Of a stretch of DNA of 64,000 nucleotides, positions 11,196 through 24,261 are shown piece after piece (positions within the stretch are counted from its first letter, which is position 1; each line of letters starts with the position of its first letter). This DNA comes from Omphalotus guepiniiformis (Eukaryota; Basidiomycota; Agaricomycetes; Agaricales; Omphalotaceae), in contig JAQOOI010000058.1 in NCBI GenBank assembly GCA_028554645.1, positions 434,001 to 498,000 of the forward strand, given 5' to 3'. Under the pieces are notes generated by a model. That model was not told where the DNA came from and searched no databases. It worked only from the letters and a program-made list of their open reading frames with translations. A program made the translations under genes and the position numbers.

Positions 11196-13587
11196 ATGAT
11201 CAGGATCTCTTCAGCATTTTGCACTCTCCTCCTTGGCAGACTCGTTGCATCAGCACCGGCGGCGAGTAGTGCCTCTGACAGTCTTGCTCAGGCATCATCT
11301 GCCACGGGATCTGCATTGCCTGCTTCCGCCACCGTCGCTGGTATTAGTACGAATCCCAACGACGCGCTCTGGAGTCCGGACAGTCCACCTACAGATCCGA
11401 ACATCGCGCCAATTCGAGGTCAGCTGGGTGTCTCTATCATCGGGCCAGATAATACGCCTATGGACCTTCAAAATCCGGACTTACTTGCGCCACCATCCAC
11501 CGATCACGGCAGCGTGTAGGTAAACATATGATCATATTGTTCCTGAACTCAACTTTTTGACTTCAGGGATAATGCGAAGTGGCCCTTTTCCCTCAGCCAC
11601 AATCGCCTTCAAACGGGCGGTTGGGCACGTCAAGAGAACAGTACGTACTATATTGAGCGTGTCAAGGGTTGTTTCTGATTGTTCGGTCTACATAGCGGGT
11701 GTCATGCCATTAGCCACAGGTGAAGACCCCCATGTGTAGAAAAAAAATAAACATAAACTTACGTTCATTGTATAGCGATGGCGAGTGTCAATATGCGTCT
11801 CGAAGCCGGCGCCATTCGGTACGTGTTACATTCATACGTTGTGTTTTAATTTCTGACGAACATCACATAGTGAACTTCACTGGCATAAAACCGCAGAGGT
11901 GACGAAATTCAGAATTTCTTTCTAGATGTACTGCTGAACACGCTCGTCGTATAATAGTGGGCTTACGTCTTGAAAGTAAGCGAAATGTTCCGTTTGTTAT
12001 TGATTCAGTTTATTTATATACTCTACAGGGAACAACCCAAGTCACTGCCGTAGATTCTGATGGACGGAACTTCATTGGCAACGTCGTATGTATGCAAACG
12101 GGCACTTACCAACTCTTCTCACATACGTATATTCATAGGGACCCGGTGATCTTTGGTATTTCCCTCCTGGGATCCCTCACTCCCTCCAGGCCACAGCAGA
12201 CGACCCAGATGGCTCAGAATTTATTCTTGTAAGCGTCACTTATTATTAACTCAGGACAAGACATTGATTATGATGAGTAGGTTTTTGATGACGGCGCGTT
12301 CTCCGAGGACTCTACGTTCCTTGTGAGTCTTCAAGACTGCGCCTTCAAAGTTTATGTCTCTGAATCTGTATAAAAAGCTGACAGACTGGCTAGCGCATGT
12401 TCCCATGGAAGGTTAGGGCCCGGTGATTTTTTGTGTATTATTAACTCACTATCTGGTATAGTAATCGAGAAAAACTTCCAAGTCAACAACTCGGAGGCTT
12501 TCGCTCACATTCCGTCTACAGAACTTTACATCTTTCCGAGCAGTAAGAGAAATTGATTCCTCGAGATCAAGCTTCGACTTACCAAGGTATTCCCAGCCCC
12601 GCCACCCGATGACCAGCAAGCTCCCACGAGCCCACAGGGAACGGTACCAAACCCCTTCACCTTCAAGCTCTCTGCTGCCAATGCCACTCAATTATCCGGA
12701 GGGTCTGTCAAAATTGTCGATTCTACGGCATTCACAATTGCAACGAGTATCTCAGCTGCCGAAGTGACCGTCGAGCCAGGAGCAATTCGGTACGTATATC
12801 AGCTTTTTCAGGCAACAATCACACTAAATTCGTTCGCAGAGAATTACATGTATGGAACATATCTGTCTTCGCATTCAACAAGATTACTCACATCATATTA
12901 GTGGCATCCTACTATGGATGAATGGAGTTTCTTCATGTATGATATACGTCATACCTTCTTCCACATCTCAGGCTGATGTGATCTGTCATTTTCTATTTAG
13001 CGAGGGCACAGGCAGAGTGACAGTTTTCGCTGCACAGAGCAACGCGAGAACTTTCAACTACCAGGTAAGAAAAATACATGTTTTGTCGTGAGGACATGAA
13101 ACTGACTCGGGGACGTTTCGCAGGCTGGCGACATTGGTTAGTAGTGCATTAGCTCGCTATACCGTTTGACTGTTCAGTACTCATCATGGTAATCTTATAG
13201 GTTATGTCCCTGCTTCAATGGGTAAGTTTCATGGCAAGCCGTTGATATTTCAGGAAATTGATGTTATTGTGATTGCAGGCCACTACGTGGAGAACACTGG
13301 GAATACGACCTTGAAATATCTTGAAATATTCAATTCAGGTAAACTCTTTGGTGATTCCTATTGAATCTCTGCTTATCCCTTGCCATAGATCGCTTCCAAG
13401 ATATAAGCTTGAACCAGGTGAGTATTTCCCGCGATCGTGTCAGAATCAGGACGTTCCTCCGTTGACCCTTTCTCCGCAGTGGCTGGCCTTGACGCCTCCA
13501 TCCCTGGTGAAAGCTCACCTTGGCTTGGATGACGATATTATCGCAAAATTGTCGAAGACTAAACCCACCGTCATCGGTCCTGCATGA
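11196..13587 (+). CDS. Secreted oxalate decarboxylase (bicupin)
   Basis: Converts oxalate to formate and CO2 using Mn; typical of wood- and litter-decay fungi that manage their own oxalic acid. A signal peptide (MIRISSAFCTLLLGRLVASA) starts at 11196. Cupin 1 has the metal ligands in AGAIRELHWHKTAEWAYVLK and in LWYFPPGIPHSLQ. Cupin 2 has IRELHWHPTMDEWSFF and GYVPASMGHYVEN. Between them FSEDSTF matches the mobile lid whose Glu is the proton donor of decarboxylases, which argues against oxalate oxidase activity. The C-terminus (DRFQDISLNQWLALTPP, then AHLGLDDDIIAKLSKTKP) is family-typical. Many introns cut the gene, making very small exons of 28 nt (11871-11898), 18 nt (11958-11975) and 10 nt (12840-12849). 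With these joins the frame is intact. Confidence 0.93.
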
Positions 13588-16500
13588 TTTCAATTCGTCT
13601 CTGCTAGGACAGATGATTAAATACACGCACTAGTAATGCCATTTATAGTCGCAATCCCTTGTATAACGTCTAAGGTCTTCGATGTATTTATTTAATGCTG
13701 AGAGAACATTCATAATGTCGAATACGGAGTGATGAGAGTAAGATAAAACCTATACTTACCACTACAACCTGTGAAGGGCTTCGACAACTTATTGCGCGCG
13801 CGAAACTGATATAAATTTGATATTACCTTCAAGATTCGGGCTCACAGCTGAACTGTCCTTCTCCAATCTTAGATGTATGAATACCGGCCTATTTCAAACG
13901 CACTATATTTACGTGTGAGCTCAACTTCTTGAAGGATTTTCCTACATGTTCGCCCCATTCGGCGAGTGGTAGGTTTGATGAACTTTGTTCAGAGCGGGAT
14001 CTTCTTCGTTCAGAACTCAGGGCATCGACGGATATAAGGATTACGCACGTCGTGCCTAGAAAATAGACCACGGTAGGGAACGGACCTCGTACGCAGGCCC
14101 TTTGACAGCAATCCAGTAGCACTTTGAATGGCAGCGCAGTATCTAAGTCATAGTGATAGAAAGGTGGGTGGTGGCAAGCAGAGTCATTTGATACAGCAGT
14201 GAGTTGGCAACTCCCGAAGGAATATCTTTAAGATTTCTATGCTACTTTCCCTCGTACGTGTAGTGAAGAAATCTGCGTGAGTGGCGATCCAATTCTGTGA
14301 CGATGCATGATGCGTTGAAAGGCTGAGATTCCGGCAAACTATTAGTAACTCAGAGCAATCTGCTTTTAGGTAGCTGAATCAGTGCGTGGGCGAGCCAACC
14401 CACTTGGTTCATTCTATTCCGTTCATTAGATGTGGTACAACTGATTCGAGTATGCTTGTCCGCACCGAACCATGCTGAAACTGCTGACTAGCTCGATGAG
14501 AGTCCAATAGTTGGACTAAAGATAGCACATACCGATCGTGAATCTGTGCCTGAAGCGGAAGGAACAATATTTGTCGTTGAGGGTCAACTGAGCGCTGAAT
14601 ACTGAGTACTGAGTCGTGGCCAGCGCTGAGGCCGTCTGTGCTGGAATGGTAGACGACGAAATTTTAGCTCGTTATAGAACTGAGACACCTTTGATGATAT
14701 TTTTCTCCGCGCAAGCTCGAGCGTCGTTAAAACGAGATCTAGAAAAAGCGAACCAGTTAGAATCCAAGCCACGAGGATCAAGAATCGAATCGGACATTTC
14801 TCTTCATCTTCACCCCAAGGAGGATCTGTCATTGTGATGTTCAATTTCGAATTTGACGCCATCCAGTTCAAGTTCGAACCGGGGAAATTGACCGAACTAA
14901 AGAAGTCTAATAGCACGGATTCCGTTAAAAGCAGGGATGAACTCCTGCGATCTGGATGAGTTTAAGCGCAACTAGGCTATCTTCTACATCTGGACCTGCG
15001 ACCGATAAGGAATCACAACGGGGATCAGCGAGATCCATGAAGAATAATTATTGCGCACCTTAGAGAAGCGGTACGAAAAGAATCTGTGCAAGCGCAAGAG
15101 TGTTTTAAGTACAGTATGCTTACCATTGTCACTGTAGAACCTTTACATATTGCAGGAGACATCGAGCGACGAGGAGCGCGTATCTGTGAAGATAGAGTCT
15201 GTTTCATCAAGAAACAACACTGGCACTTATCACCGCAACTGAATTCAACAGTCGGCCGTTATCGAATGCGCCACATATCCTATGTTTGAATCTGGTTCGA
15301 TCTCGGTGAGTTACAGCAACTCAACAAGGAAAAGTCCGAGATTCCAGGTGTCTTTGATACTTCCAGACCAGTTCTTATCAATCCTATCATCTAACAGGTC
15401 GAGAAGTAACGAGTTACTTGGCCCAGCTTTATTTTTGGGAAGAGACCGGTCGGAGTAGATGGATCTGGTGCAATTATTGCATTGGTTCCAGCTCTGTGCA
15501 GGCAAGCAGCGCTCGCTCGCTTCACTAGTGCTTTGAAAGAGTTCCTTTTTAGATGTAGAAAAACCCGCCTTTTGCACTAAAATGAGAGAAAGATGACTTC
15601 GTGTTAATAGAGCTCGGCTTTCATCGGAAGTGAGTGGATGGACAAGGTTCATAGACCGCCTTAGTCATCATGTACAGTGTTCTCACGATTCCCTCATGAG
15701 CCTACCCTAAACACGGCACATCAAAACTCGATGCATTGCAGAAAATTTTTACTGGCCTTTTTATTTCTGCGCCGAATTCCTCTCCAGGACTTAACACAAA
15801 TTCCCGGAAGGAAAGAAACTCAAGGTGCTGAATGATGAATCAAACATAGTGTGTATATCTCTCTCAAGCTTTCTTGTCTTCGAAACGATGAAAATATCCA
15901 ATATCTTGCCGAGCGTCGTCGAGCTACCTATTCTTCGACGCAGTGTGGCCTTTTTGTCATAGTTACACTGATCGGTTTTTCTCTCACTTGTCTTTATATC
16001 TCTTGCTAACGTTTTGTTGTCTGCCTAGGTTCTTTGAGTTTCCCCTGAGTTCCTTTGGCAAGAGACTTGTCGGAGACGGCTACTCCTTTTCATGAAGATG
16101 TAGACACTGTGGATATGGAAGGCAGGGGTGCTCGTGAGTAATTTTAAGCGTTTCATCTTTCTCACTCTCGTCTTTCTCTTCCCGATGGGATGATTCAAAC
16201 ACTTTCAAACTAGAGTATCTGAGCGCCCTTGGGCCCGATGCTTTCACTATATTCAAATCTGATCTCTCCATCGTCTTGTCATCATTGTCTAGACAAGAAA
16301 TATGCTCACTAATTGCCTTTCCTCTCCCAGGTATCTTCGTTGAAGTTCTGCTCACCACAATAGCTCACTTGGAATCAGAACGAGTCGCTCAGCTGTAAGT
16401 GTATCTTCCGTATGATTATTTCTGATGATACATACGGAATTACCGCCTGATATTGGCCTATGTAGGCCTGTATTTGACGACAAATCCATGGCTGTTTTTT

Positions 16501-16995
16501 TAAAACTTCTGACTCTTTCTTTTTTAAAAAAAATCTCCTCGTTTGATTCTAGTCACTCATTCTTCCTCAGATGGCCATCCCTCCCCTCGATCATCATATG
16601 TATCTGTTGGGTTTATTCCAGTTGAGTGTCCCTTCCTATTGTGTCTACTTGCATGATGTTTTATCACGACGGTCTTCGTACTATCACTGCCGAAATGGCC
16701 CGCCACAGCTCAATTACTCGGGCAACCCCAACTGAGCCATTAATATTTTCCCCTTTTTCTTCTTGTAAGCATCGAGTCAGTGCTGACTACGTTCTTTTCT
16801 TTTATAGGCTTCTCGACGATGGCTTGATGATGAATCTGGATACACGTAATGTATGTTGAATGTTCTATTCTATCGTGTTATTTTGATTTCTTGGCACGTA
16901 ATGTTTTACGATGAGACTACTCAAAAAAAATCAACTAGAAGCTGTTGCTGAGCTACTGCTTTGATTGAATATTCTACTTCTGAAAACTCGACTTT
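13588..16995. other. Long gap without a confirmed gene
   Basis: Minus-strand frames at 13889-14122, 14584-14916 and 15311-15652 show hydrophobic patches or Ser/Leu-rich stretches but no recognisable domain. At about 16080-16860 (+) several pieces look like exons. One reads IFVEVLLTTIAHLESERVAQ, with CCCAG before it and GTAAGT after it. Another reads PVFDDKSMAVFLKLL, and another LILPQMAIPPLDHHMYLLGL. No family is recognised and no start is found, so this may be a decayed gene. Confidence 0.3.
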
Positions 16996-17372
16996 TTTTT
17001 CCCTAGTAGTAATGACATTTTCAGTACAAGTGCTGATGATATATGACAGGTAGTCAAAGCATGTATCTGCATGTCTTCTACAATGCTGGACGTGGACGTA
17101 TCGTTGTCAGTGCGCAAGCCCATACTTTGTCAGTAGAATTGAAGAATACATAGCCATGATGTCGATGTCGTTGATGAGTAGGTACAGAAAGACAATGTGA
17201 ACTTATGCATGCCAATTGACCGAACTCCAAGCGTAAGTATGTTGTAAGCGTGCAACAGCCGGCCCACAATAGTAGTGGCCTGTGAACGTTTTGATCTATC
17301 CCCACACTTCGACACGAGAAAAACATCAACCAACGGTTCAGCACGATCTGCAAGCCCATGCGTGAGCATAAG
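16996..17372. repeat. Tandem 377-bp duplication, copy A (decayed terminal exon of GT2 copy 1)
   Basis: Nearly identical to the next 377 bp. On the minus strand it repeats the last coding segment of the neighbouring glycosyltransferase gene, but the stop codon is lost: WLMFFSY-stop has become WLMFFSC and reads on. It lies downstream of the functional stop, so it is a non-coding or 3'-UTR copy. Confidence 0.9.
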
Positions 17373-17749
17373 TTTTTTCCTAGTAGTAATGACATTTTCA
17401 GTACAAGTGCTGATGATATATGACAGGTAGTCAAAGCATGTATCTGCATGTCTTCTACAATGCTGGACGTGGACGTATCGTTGTCAGTGCGCAAGCCCAT
17501 ACTTTGTCAGTAGAATTGAAGAATACATAGCCATGATGTCGATGTCGTTGATGAGTAGGTACAGAAAGACAATGTGAACTTATGCATGCCAATTGACCGA
17601 ACTCCAAGCGTAAGTATGTTGTAAGCGTGCAACAGCCAGCCCACAAGAGTAGTGGCCTGTGACCATTTTGATCCATCCCCACACTTCAATACGAGAAAAA
17701 CATCAACCAAGGGTTCAACACGATCTGCAAGCCCATGCGTGAGCATAAG
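17373..17749. repeat. Tandem 377-bp duplication, copy B (holds the functional gene end)
   Basis: The period measured from the shared TAGTAGTAATGAC (17004 and 17381) and GCATAAG (17366 and 17743) anchors is 377 bp. Copy B contains the true GT2 stop at 17686; copy A does not. Confidence 0.9.
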
Positions 17750-20700
17750 AGTACAAGAGAGCGAGAAGTAATGCCTGAACGTACCGGCAACAACATGTGA
17801 CTCCCAACCACCAAAGCTAGTGGAATGATCAATGGCCAATTCCCCCCAGCAATTTGCCAATCCAACGGGACGAGATCCGTAGTGAAGGTGAACATCATGG
17901 CAATGGAAAGCGAGCAGAGAAATATGGTAAGCCAAAAGCGTCTGAAGATTCGAGGAACTAATTCAAGCCAAATGAGTCAACGGCTGCCATGCATGAACTT
18001 CCAAACTCACCTTCAATCCAGAACGTTGACTTCTCCACCTCCTTTCCAGTTGAGCCCCATGTCCTAGGTGACTCGTCAGTACAGAGATTTCCTTCACAGC
18101 AAAGGGCAAAATACGTACATGTCGTACGAACATAAATGGGCCAACAAGGCTGTCGAGAGATGAATGCTCATACCACCAAAGAAAAAGAAGCTGGCCTCTT
18201 GTTAGCATGTCCAAGAAAATAAGAGGGTAGGAGTAGATACTCACAAGAACGGAACCCATCTCAGATTTTCCACCAGCGATCCGGACAAGCTTCTGTGACC
18301 CAGCCTGTACTCTAAGAATGTAAACCCAACATTCCCAATCCCAGGGAACACAATTGCACAAGCGAGCAGAATCTCAAAACTGTGCACGTAGAACTTGTCA
18401 ACGTTGGTACAGAGGCCCAGTACTAGATAGTTCACGACAGAGCCGACCGCAGCAGCAGCGATACCATAGTACGAAAACATGTCTGTGATGAAAGCTGGTA
18501 AGAATTGGATGTAGCTTCGTTAGAGAAAAGGACACATGTAGGACATCATCCCGATTTTGTAATGCACCGGGGCATTAGACCAAACAAACGTTCTAAGCTG
18601 TTTGCTAATAGGGCCACCTTTAAGCCATCGAACGAGAGGGTTGAATATGATTTCATCGCATCCTGTTGAGCAGCGTAGCCTCATCAGTACTGGGAGGAGA
18701 TGAAGTGAAACAAAGAAAATGTACCATAAGCATACTTCTGCCATCTCGCTAACTCATCCACCACTGTTAAACTCACTCCCTCCTTGAAGCCCCCGTTGGA
18801 ATATGTTGCCCATCTCAGCGTGTAACCTTTCAAGAGCAATCGTAGCGCAAGATCAAAATCCTCTGAAACATTGTTTTCCGACCACTGCTTCATCTTCCCG
18901 TCTTCAACGAATGCCGCATCCTGGACGGCAGACCATCGAAGGAACGCATTGTGTCCCACAAAAGGAGCAACCTCGCCATTTGCGCACCCGAGCGAGATAC
19001 ATTTGTTGATACGGCGCGTGAAATGGGTTATACCGTTCTCGAAGTAATGGTGGGCGACCTGCATGACCTCTGACCATAAAGGTCAACGATACTGATGATT
19101 AGAAAAGTAGGGACAAAGCAGCATACCCGATTCGTGCTGGATGATAGCTACATCATGTGCCTCGCCCATCTCACGAGCAGCGTCGCGGAAACAGTCCTAA
19201 AAGACAATTGAGTATGACATGCTGCGCAAATATTCATCGGAATCAAACCTCAGGAACCACAGTATCAGAGTCGATGATCAAGATGATCTCGCCCATCCTG
19301 AGCGATTTCCCATTCGAACACCAGGGCCTAAACCGTTCACCACTCTCTTGGTAGATCTCTTCTGCAGCCATCGTCATGGCCCTGTCCTCAAGAGACTCCC
19401 CGATTTCCTCAGAGGTCACGCCGGCTGCCTCAAGCTCTGCTAAGTGCTTTTCGAGCTTGAGAGATAAAGCGAGACCGTAGTTCATGCTGCAACCATTGTT
19501 AAATTTCAGCGAGAAAGAAAGAAAAAAAGAATACCCACTTGCTAGCCTTTTTGAATTTACCAGCGCGCTTGAAACCATCGGGGGCCGAAGAGTGACCAGG
19601 TCGTGAAACCCAGCCAATGTTGTGGTTGGCATAAAAGGCGACGCGCGCTTCCCGGTCTTCATCACCAAGCACTTGCATGCCATCGTCACAAATGAAGATC
19701 GCAGATGTTCCACCTTGACGAGCGTACATCTGCATAGCTTTCTTCACTGAGTATACCGAAGGCGCACTATACGTTCTCATGAGCAATACGAACACATTCA
19801 AAGAATGAATGATCGCACATAGTTTGTTCCAAGCTCTCTTTATATACCGGCATCTGTATGGTGATATGTGGCAAGTTGTTATCGACCTCAGGATTGGGAC
19901 CAGGCTTTATCGCTGAATAGTACATCGAGTTTTCATGATATTGCGCGACAGGTCCTAGACTAGAACATTTTCATGAGACATAGGCCAGAAATTGAAATTC
20001 AGCTATTCATTTTACATCAGAGACAGATTTCCGATGAGCTGCAGACAGAAGAACTGCGACGCGAGTCAGTATCAATACATATAGGAAGATGTTCATTCTC
20101 ACCAGAGATACACAGAAGATAAGAGGAAGCGTGGCACAGAGTCCAAACCTTGCGACTTGCCCATCGAGCCTATACTCTCCGAGTAGGATGGAGACACCAG
20201 CACCTACGAAGTCTAGAGAGAGATCAGCTAGAGAATTCGCAGACTTGAATGAGATACTCACATAACGCGAGGGCACCTCCTATACCAGCGTACAAGGGTC
20301 CAAGCATCATGAGTTTTCGTTCTTCCTTGGGTCCCTTCTCCGCATCGAGTGATGGCGGCTGTGATCTCCAGTTCCACCACCGCCTCTTCGGAGGAGGTGC
20401 CGTTGGAAGAGTCGGCTGGCTATCCAGGCCGTCTTTCTCGTCGAGAGCGACCTGAGAGCTGGCTGCCGAGCCAGGACTATAAGGAAGTTTGGCTATAGAA
20501 TTTGTCGAAACACCACGATTAGGTCGGCGCATGCGCCATACGAGCTTGATGAATTTCTCCTCAAACTCTTTGCACAGAGGCAGTATGTTGTCCAGATGGT
20601 CTTCCCAGATAATCAGTGTACCTTCGTCTCTCTGCCAGAAGCAAACATCAGGAACGGGACACGCTGAATGATGGATCGACGCACAATGAAAGCAGCACAC

Positions 20701-21150
20701 TGATCTTTTTCGGCGTGTGGAAGATCTTCGATAGTATCGAGAATTTGGATGGACGTGTTGCCATCGACATACATGGAGTAATCATCTTGGGTGCTGGCCG
20801 TCGAAAATTAAAACTCGTGAAGAGAAACTTTAATGATATCACTTACACTTTGCTCAAGCATGCTTGTACTGCAGCAGTTCGCACTTTGACAGCGACCGCG
20901 GGGTTCAAGCCTCGCACAGCATTTTCGAAAGGAATGAGAGCGTCGTTTCCATAAGGAAAGACACGGAATGCGCCAGTGTCAACACGAAGGCAGACACCTG
21001 TTTTGGCGCTGTCCTCTTCTGGCTTGATCCAGTTGTCACCTGATGTTTGAATATCTGGCGGTACGAAAGGTTAGGTGCTAGAGACAGAACAAGAAAGGCG
21101 ATTTGAATATAGATATGTTGAATGAGGGCGTCGTACTCGTCGTAGTCCAT
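17686..21150 (-). CDS. Membrane glycosyltransferase family 2, copy 1
   Basis: A polytopic, probably processive GT2 enzyme of the cellulose/chitin/hyaluronan-synthase superfamily. It starts MDYDEYDALIQHIYIQ (21150). A cytosolic N-terminal part is followed by a basic Trp-rich segment (PKRRWWNWRSQ) and membrane spans (MMLGPLYAGIGGALALC). The catalytic domain holds LPHITIQMPVYKESLEQTM, SAIFICDDGMQ, the DxD-type IILIIDSDTVVPE, HFTRRINKC, GHNAFLRW, SEDFDLALRLLLKGY and DELARWQKYAYG, a variant of the Q/RxxRW product-binding motif with Glu in place of Gln. Membrane helices follow (FSYYGIAAAAVGS, FPGIGNVGFTFLEYR, LIIPLALVVGSHMLLP). It ends LNPWLMFFSY at 17686. All key motifs are present. The polysaccharide made is unknown; a cell-wall polymer is an inference. 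Its close paralogue is at 40313-44554. Confidence 0.85.
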
Positions 21151-22539
21151 GGCGAGGCGAGATAGTAATGGGTATAGTTTAAAAGAGCGTACGGGTTGGT
21201 AGAATGGGCGTTGAAGAGATGGTTTGAGAAAGGTCGCGTTGCATCTTATATACGTCCATGGATATTTGGAGTTATTTGCAAACTAACGAGCAAATCGTCA
21301 TTTCCTTTCTGAGTTGATGACGCAGTTTGAAGAATGAAGCTGAAGTTCATCGAAACTCAAAGACCTCGAGCTATGAGTAAGCAGTATCTGACGGATGATA
21401 CCGGTACTACCGCACATATTCGGGATAGTACCCGAACATAGCGGGGTATAGAACACAAGAGTCGAACATGCAGAGAACACGACGAAGCCAAAGCAAGGTT
21501 TCTCTTCAGTCGCAAACCAGTGCTTATGTTATGCATTGTTGAACTTAGTGGAGGCTGACAAAGACACAGTCACGTTTGGTAATTCAACTCTCTTCGTCTC
21601 TCTGTCTCTTTTCGTCTCTCGACCTCTTTTCTGAATGATTTTATTAATGTGACCGATTGACCGAGCTGGTCTGTAGAATCACTGTACAGATTATGAACAA
21701 GCAAAATGGTCATTACGCTCTGTGCACTGCACTCTTCTGGTAACTCACTGTTTTGGCCTCGTCAGCATCCATTTTCTAAGTCATTTGGGCTAGATCTTCT
21801 CTGTCTGGGCGCTGTAGCGCTTGAATATTCGCCATTTTCGTGTTGATGATCGCATAAGCACAAGCGCACTCAATGACCCCTCAATGCCGAATTCACTACG
21901 TGGACAAACACTAGGTGTCGTGAACATACCGTTTACCAGAGATCAGGGATGCTTCATTAAGGGTCGTATCTATGTAGTCCTCAAGTTCACGAGAAGCAGG
22001 TTGTGCAATATTACCCACTTACGCAATATTGTCTGCTGGAGTCTACGGGTCCCCACCCAAGAATCGTTTCGACTTTGCAGGGAAGAACTGAGGTGTAGAG
22101 ACGCTGGTTCGGTTTACCTATTTCTCCGACTCCTCTTCCACTATGCAACCGGTCCAGGCAGTGTATACGTGTTCAGTTCGTCACTGTGTGAAGCTTGTAC
22201 CGCGATGTGAGCAATGGAAAATCCGGGCCAGGATATATTTTGACCGGAGTGCCAGGACAGTCTGGCTACCTTCAGCTTCGGGACTCCGTCTCTTGCGTAT
22301 GGATGATTACCTTACCGCACTTGTTTTTCCGAATCTGATTCGGAGCGTTGTACGCCATCTAGGTACTATATGTGGCGTCCAATCCCATGGATGTGATTTG
22401 TGCACCAAGAAGAAGCTACCGGGACCTGGGTTCATTTTGCTATTGTACACATCGTACCTCCTGCTAGATAGCAACAACAGAAAATCTAATCCAGACACCA
22501 TAGCTGCTATTTAAAGGACAAATTAAGGTGCGAGAGCAA
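21151..22539. other. Gap without a recognised gene
   Basis: A pyrimidine-rich stretch (TCTCTCT-type) occurs at about 21590-21630. Plus-strand frames at 21821-22210 and 22143-22514 have no recognisable features. Confidence 0.4.
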
Positions 22540-22910
22540 TAGTCACAATAGCCCTCGGAAGCGGGTTAGCGATACCTGGAAAAGGTGACACTAGAAATTC
22601 CCGGTCGGAGTATATGGACCGGAGATGTATCAGTGTTCCTTCCCACTCCTCTTTACGATTGTCAATACGAGAGATGAATTCTGGGAGTTTCCCATGCATT
22701 TCTTCAAGCTCCGTCATGTTCTCAAGCGTGTTGAGTATGCTCACGTAGTACCAGCTCTGGCAGTTACATGCATTGACTTCGGGTCAACATGACGGATCCA
22801 ACATAGAACAGAAGTTACAGAACCTTCCCGACAGTTGCTGCCTGACCGACCTCGGAGCCATGGAACGTGACTTTCTGACGACCGCCATCAAAAAATACCC
22901 CCCTCGATTA
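22540..22910 (-). CDS. Coding fragment, product not recognised
   Basis: Two clean exons can be joined. The first gives GVFFDGGRQKVTFHGSEVGQ then AATVGK, ending at a GTTCTG donor. The second, after TGCCAG, gives SWYYVSILNTLENMTELEEM, then GKLPEFISRIDNRKEEWEG and LRSIYSDREFLVSPFPG before a GTATCG donor. The amino-acid composition looks like real protein, with a probable coiled or helical stretch. I do not recognise the family and find neither end of the gene, so it may be a relic. Confidence 0.3.
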
Positions 22911-24261
22911 TCTTCGACTAACATGTGGTCCATGAGCCGAAAATAATCGCAAAACTTCTGCCTTCACTATTGAAGTCTGCGATGAAAATTAGGCGGACGG
23001 CGGTTGTTGTGACGGTGCTTTAAGATCCCGCATTTTCCTCTCTTCTTGGTATGAAGGATCGTCTCCACGTGGGTCGAAGCCTGCGACTGGGAATATACCA
23101 GTTCTTTTCATACAAATTCTTCTAATTATACCGTGATAGGCCTTCAAAATTCATGTCTACCAAACTTCAGAAAGCAGGTTGTGCCAGATAGTGCCACTCG
23201 TTGACCTTGCTTTGGTTTGTAGTACTTGACATCTCCGAGGTAACAATCATCTTGTCGCATCATGATATTCTTGTTGGCTGTCGCATCCTTTAGGCCTATA
23301 CCGTGGCGAATGTTGCGGTTGAACAGGCTTCGAGTCTTCGACTCTCAGTATCTACTATCTCTGGAAAAGAATCCCGGGATGTAGCCAGTAACATGTTGCC
23401 GTCGATGTGGCTCACGTACGGTAACTCTCGCCTGTTGCTTGAACTCAAAATATGACCTCTGTTGCTTTAAACTCTTCGCTCAGACAGCCTTCACCGGGGC
23501 TTTTTGAGAATTCTACCAGGGATTGGGAGTAGTAGGCGGCCGCCGAGCATAAACGAAAATCCGACTTTGGCTATTTTCTCCTTCCTCTCGTACAGTTGAC
23601 CATATCGTGCAGGAGAGCTATGATAACTTCGGGTTTAACACAATGCAGGCGAGAGAGAGAGGAGAAGAGAGAGAGTTGATAACTGAAGAAGTACCAGGTA
23701 CCGAGGGTCGGTCCGTCTCTATTTGCAAATAGCAGTTCGGGAGATCCATGATTCAGGAAAAGGAAAAACATTTGAGGTGCTTACAACTTGTCATATCGGA
23801 GGATCGGCGTACGAATATTCTCGTGAACGCCACGGCCGACGGCTGCCGCTTTACCCACCGAAAGGTACGCCGAGCCTTGACCACTGTCAACGTTTCCTTG
23901 ACTTTGGCATGAAGCTGTAACTAGTTTCATTCTATTTACCATTGCAGTGGACAAGATATAGGTCTGGCTACCCGCGCTGAGTGCTCTGAGTACGCCGATT
24001 CTGCCGGCGTGCACGGCAGCTTGCAGATGTGACTGCAGCACAGAGTTCAGCCTCATAGTATTGTAGAATATTCACGAAATAACACGTATGTGACGGACAC
24101 GACAGCAGATTGATTGTATCATGTTCGGGTCGGACCACGTAGTCATCAGAGTTCTCACTCCTTGGACTTCTATGTGTGTCGTACTGCAGCAAGTCATATG
24201 AGCTACGAAAATTAAAGAAAGACGAATATAACAAGGTAAAAACTCACGAACCAACTCATCT
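22911..24261. other. Gap without a recognised gene
   Basis: Short frames on both strands only. A GAGAGA-rich run occurs at about 23649-23675. Nothing can be supported as a gene. Confidence 0.35.

Noticed and set aside
11196..13587. Oxalate decarboxylase as a frameshifted pseudogene
   Set aside because: Apparent breaks disappear once short introns and microexons are removed; all metal ligands and the lid motif are present.
17078..17500. 140-codon minus frame as a separate gene
   Set aside because: It is read-through of the duplicated GT2 terminal exon into the repeat junction.
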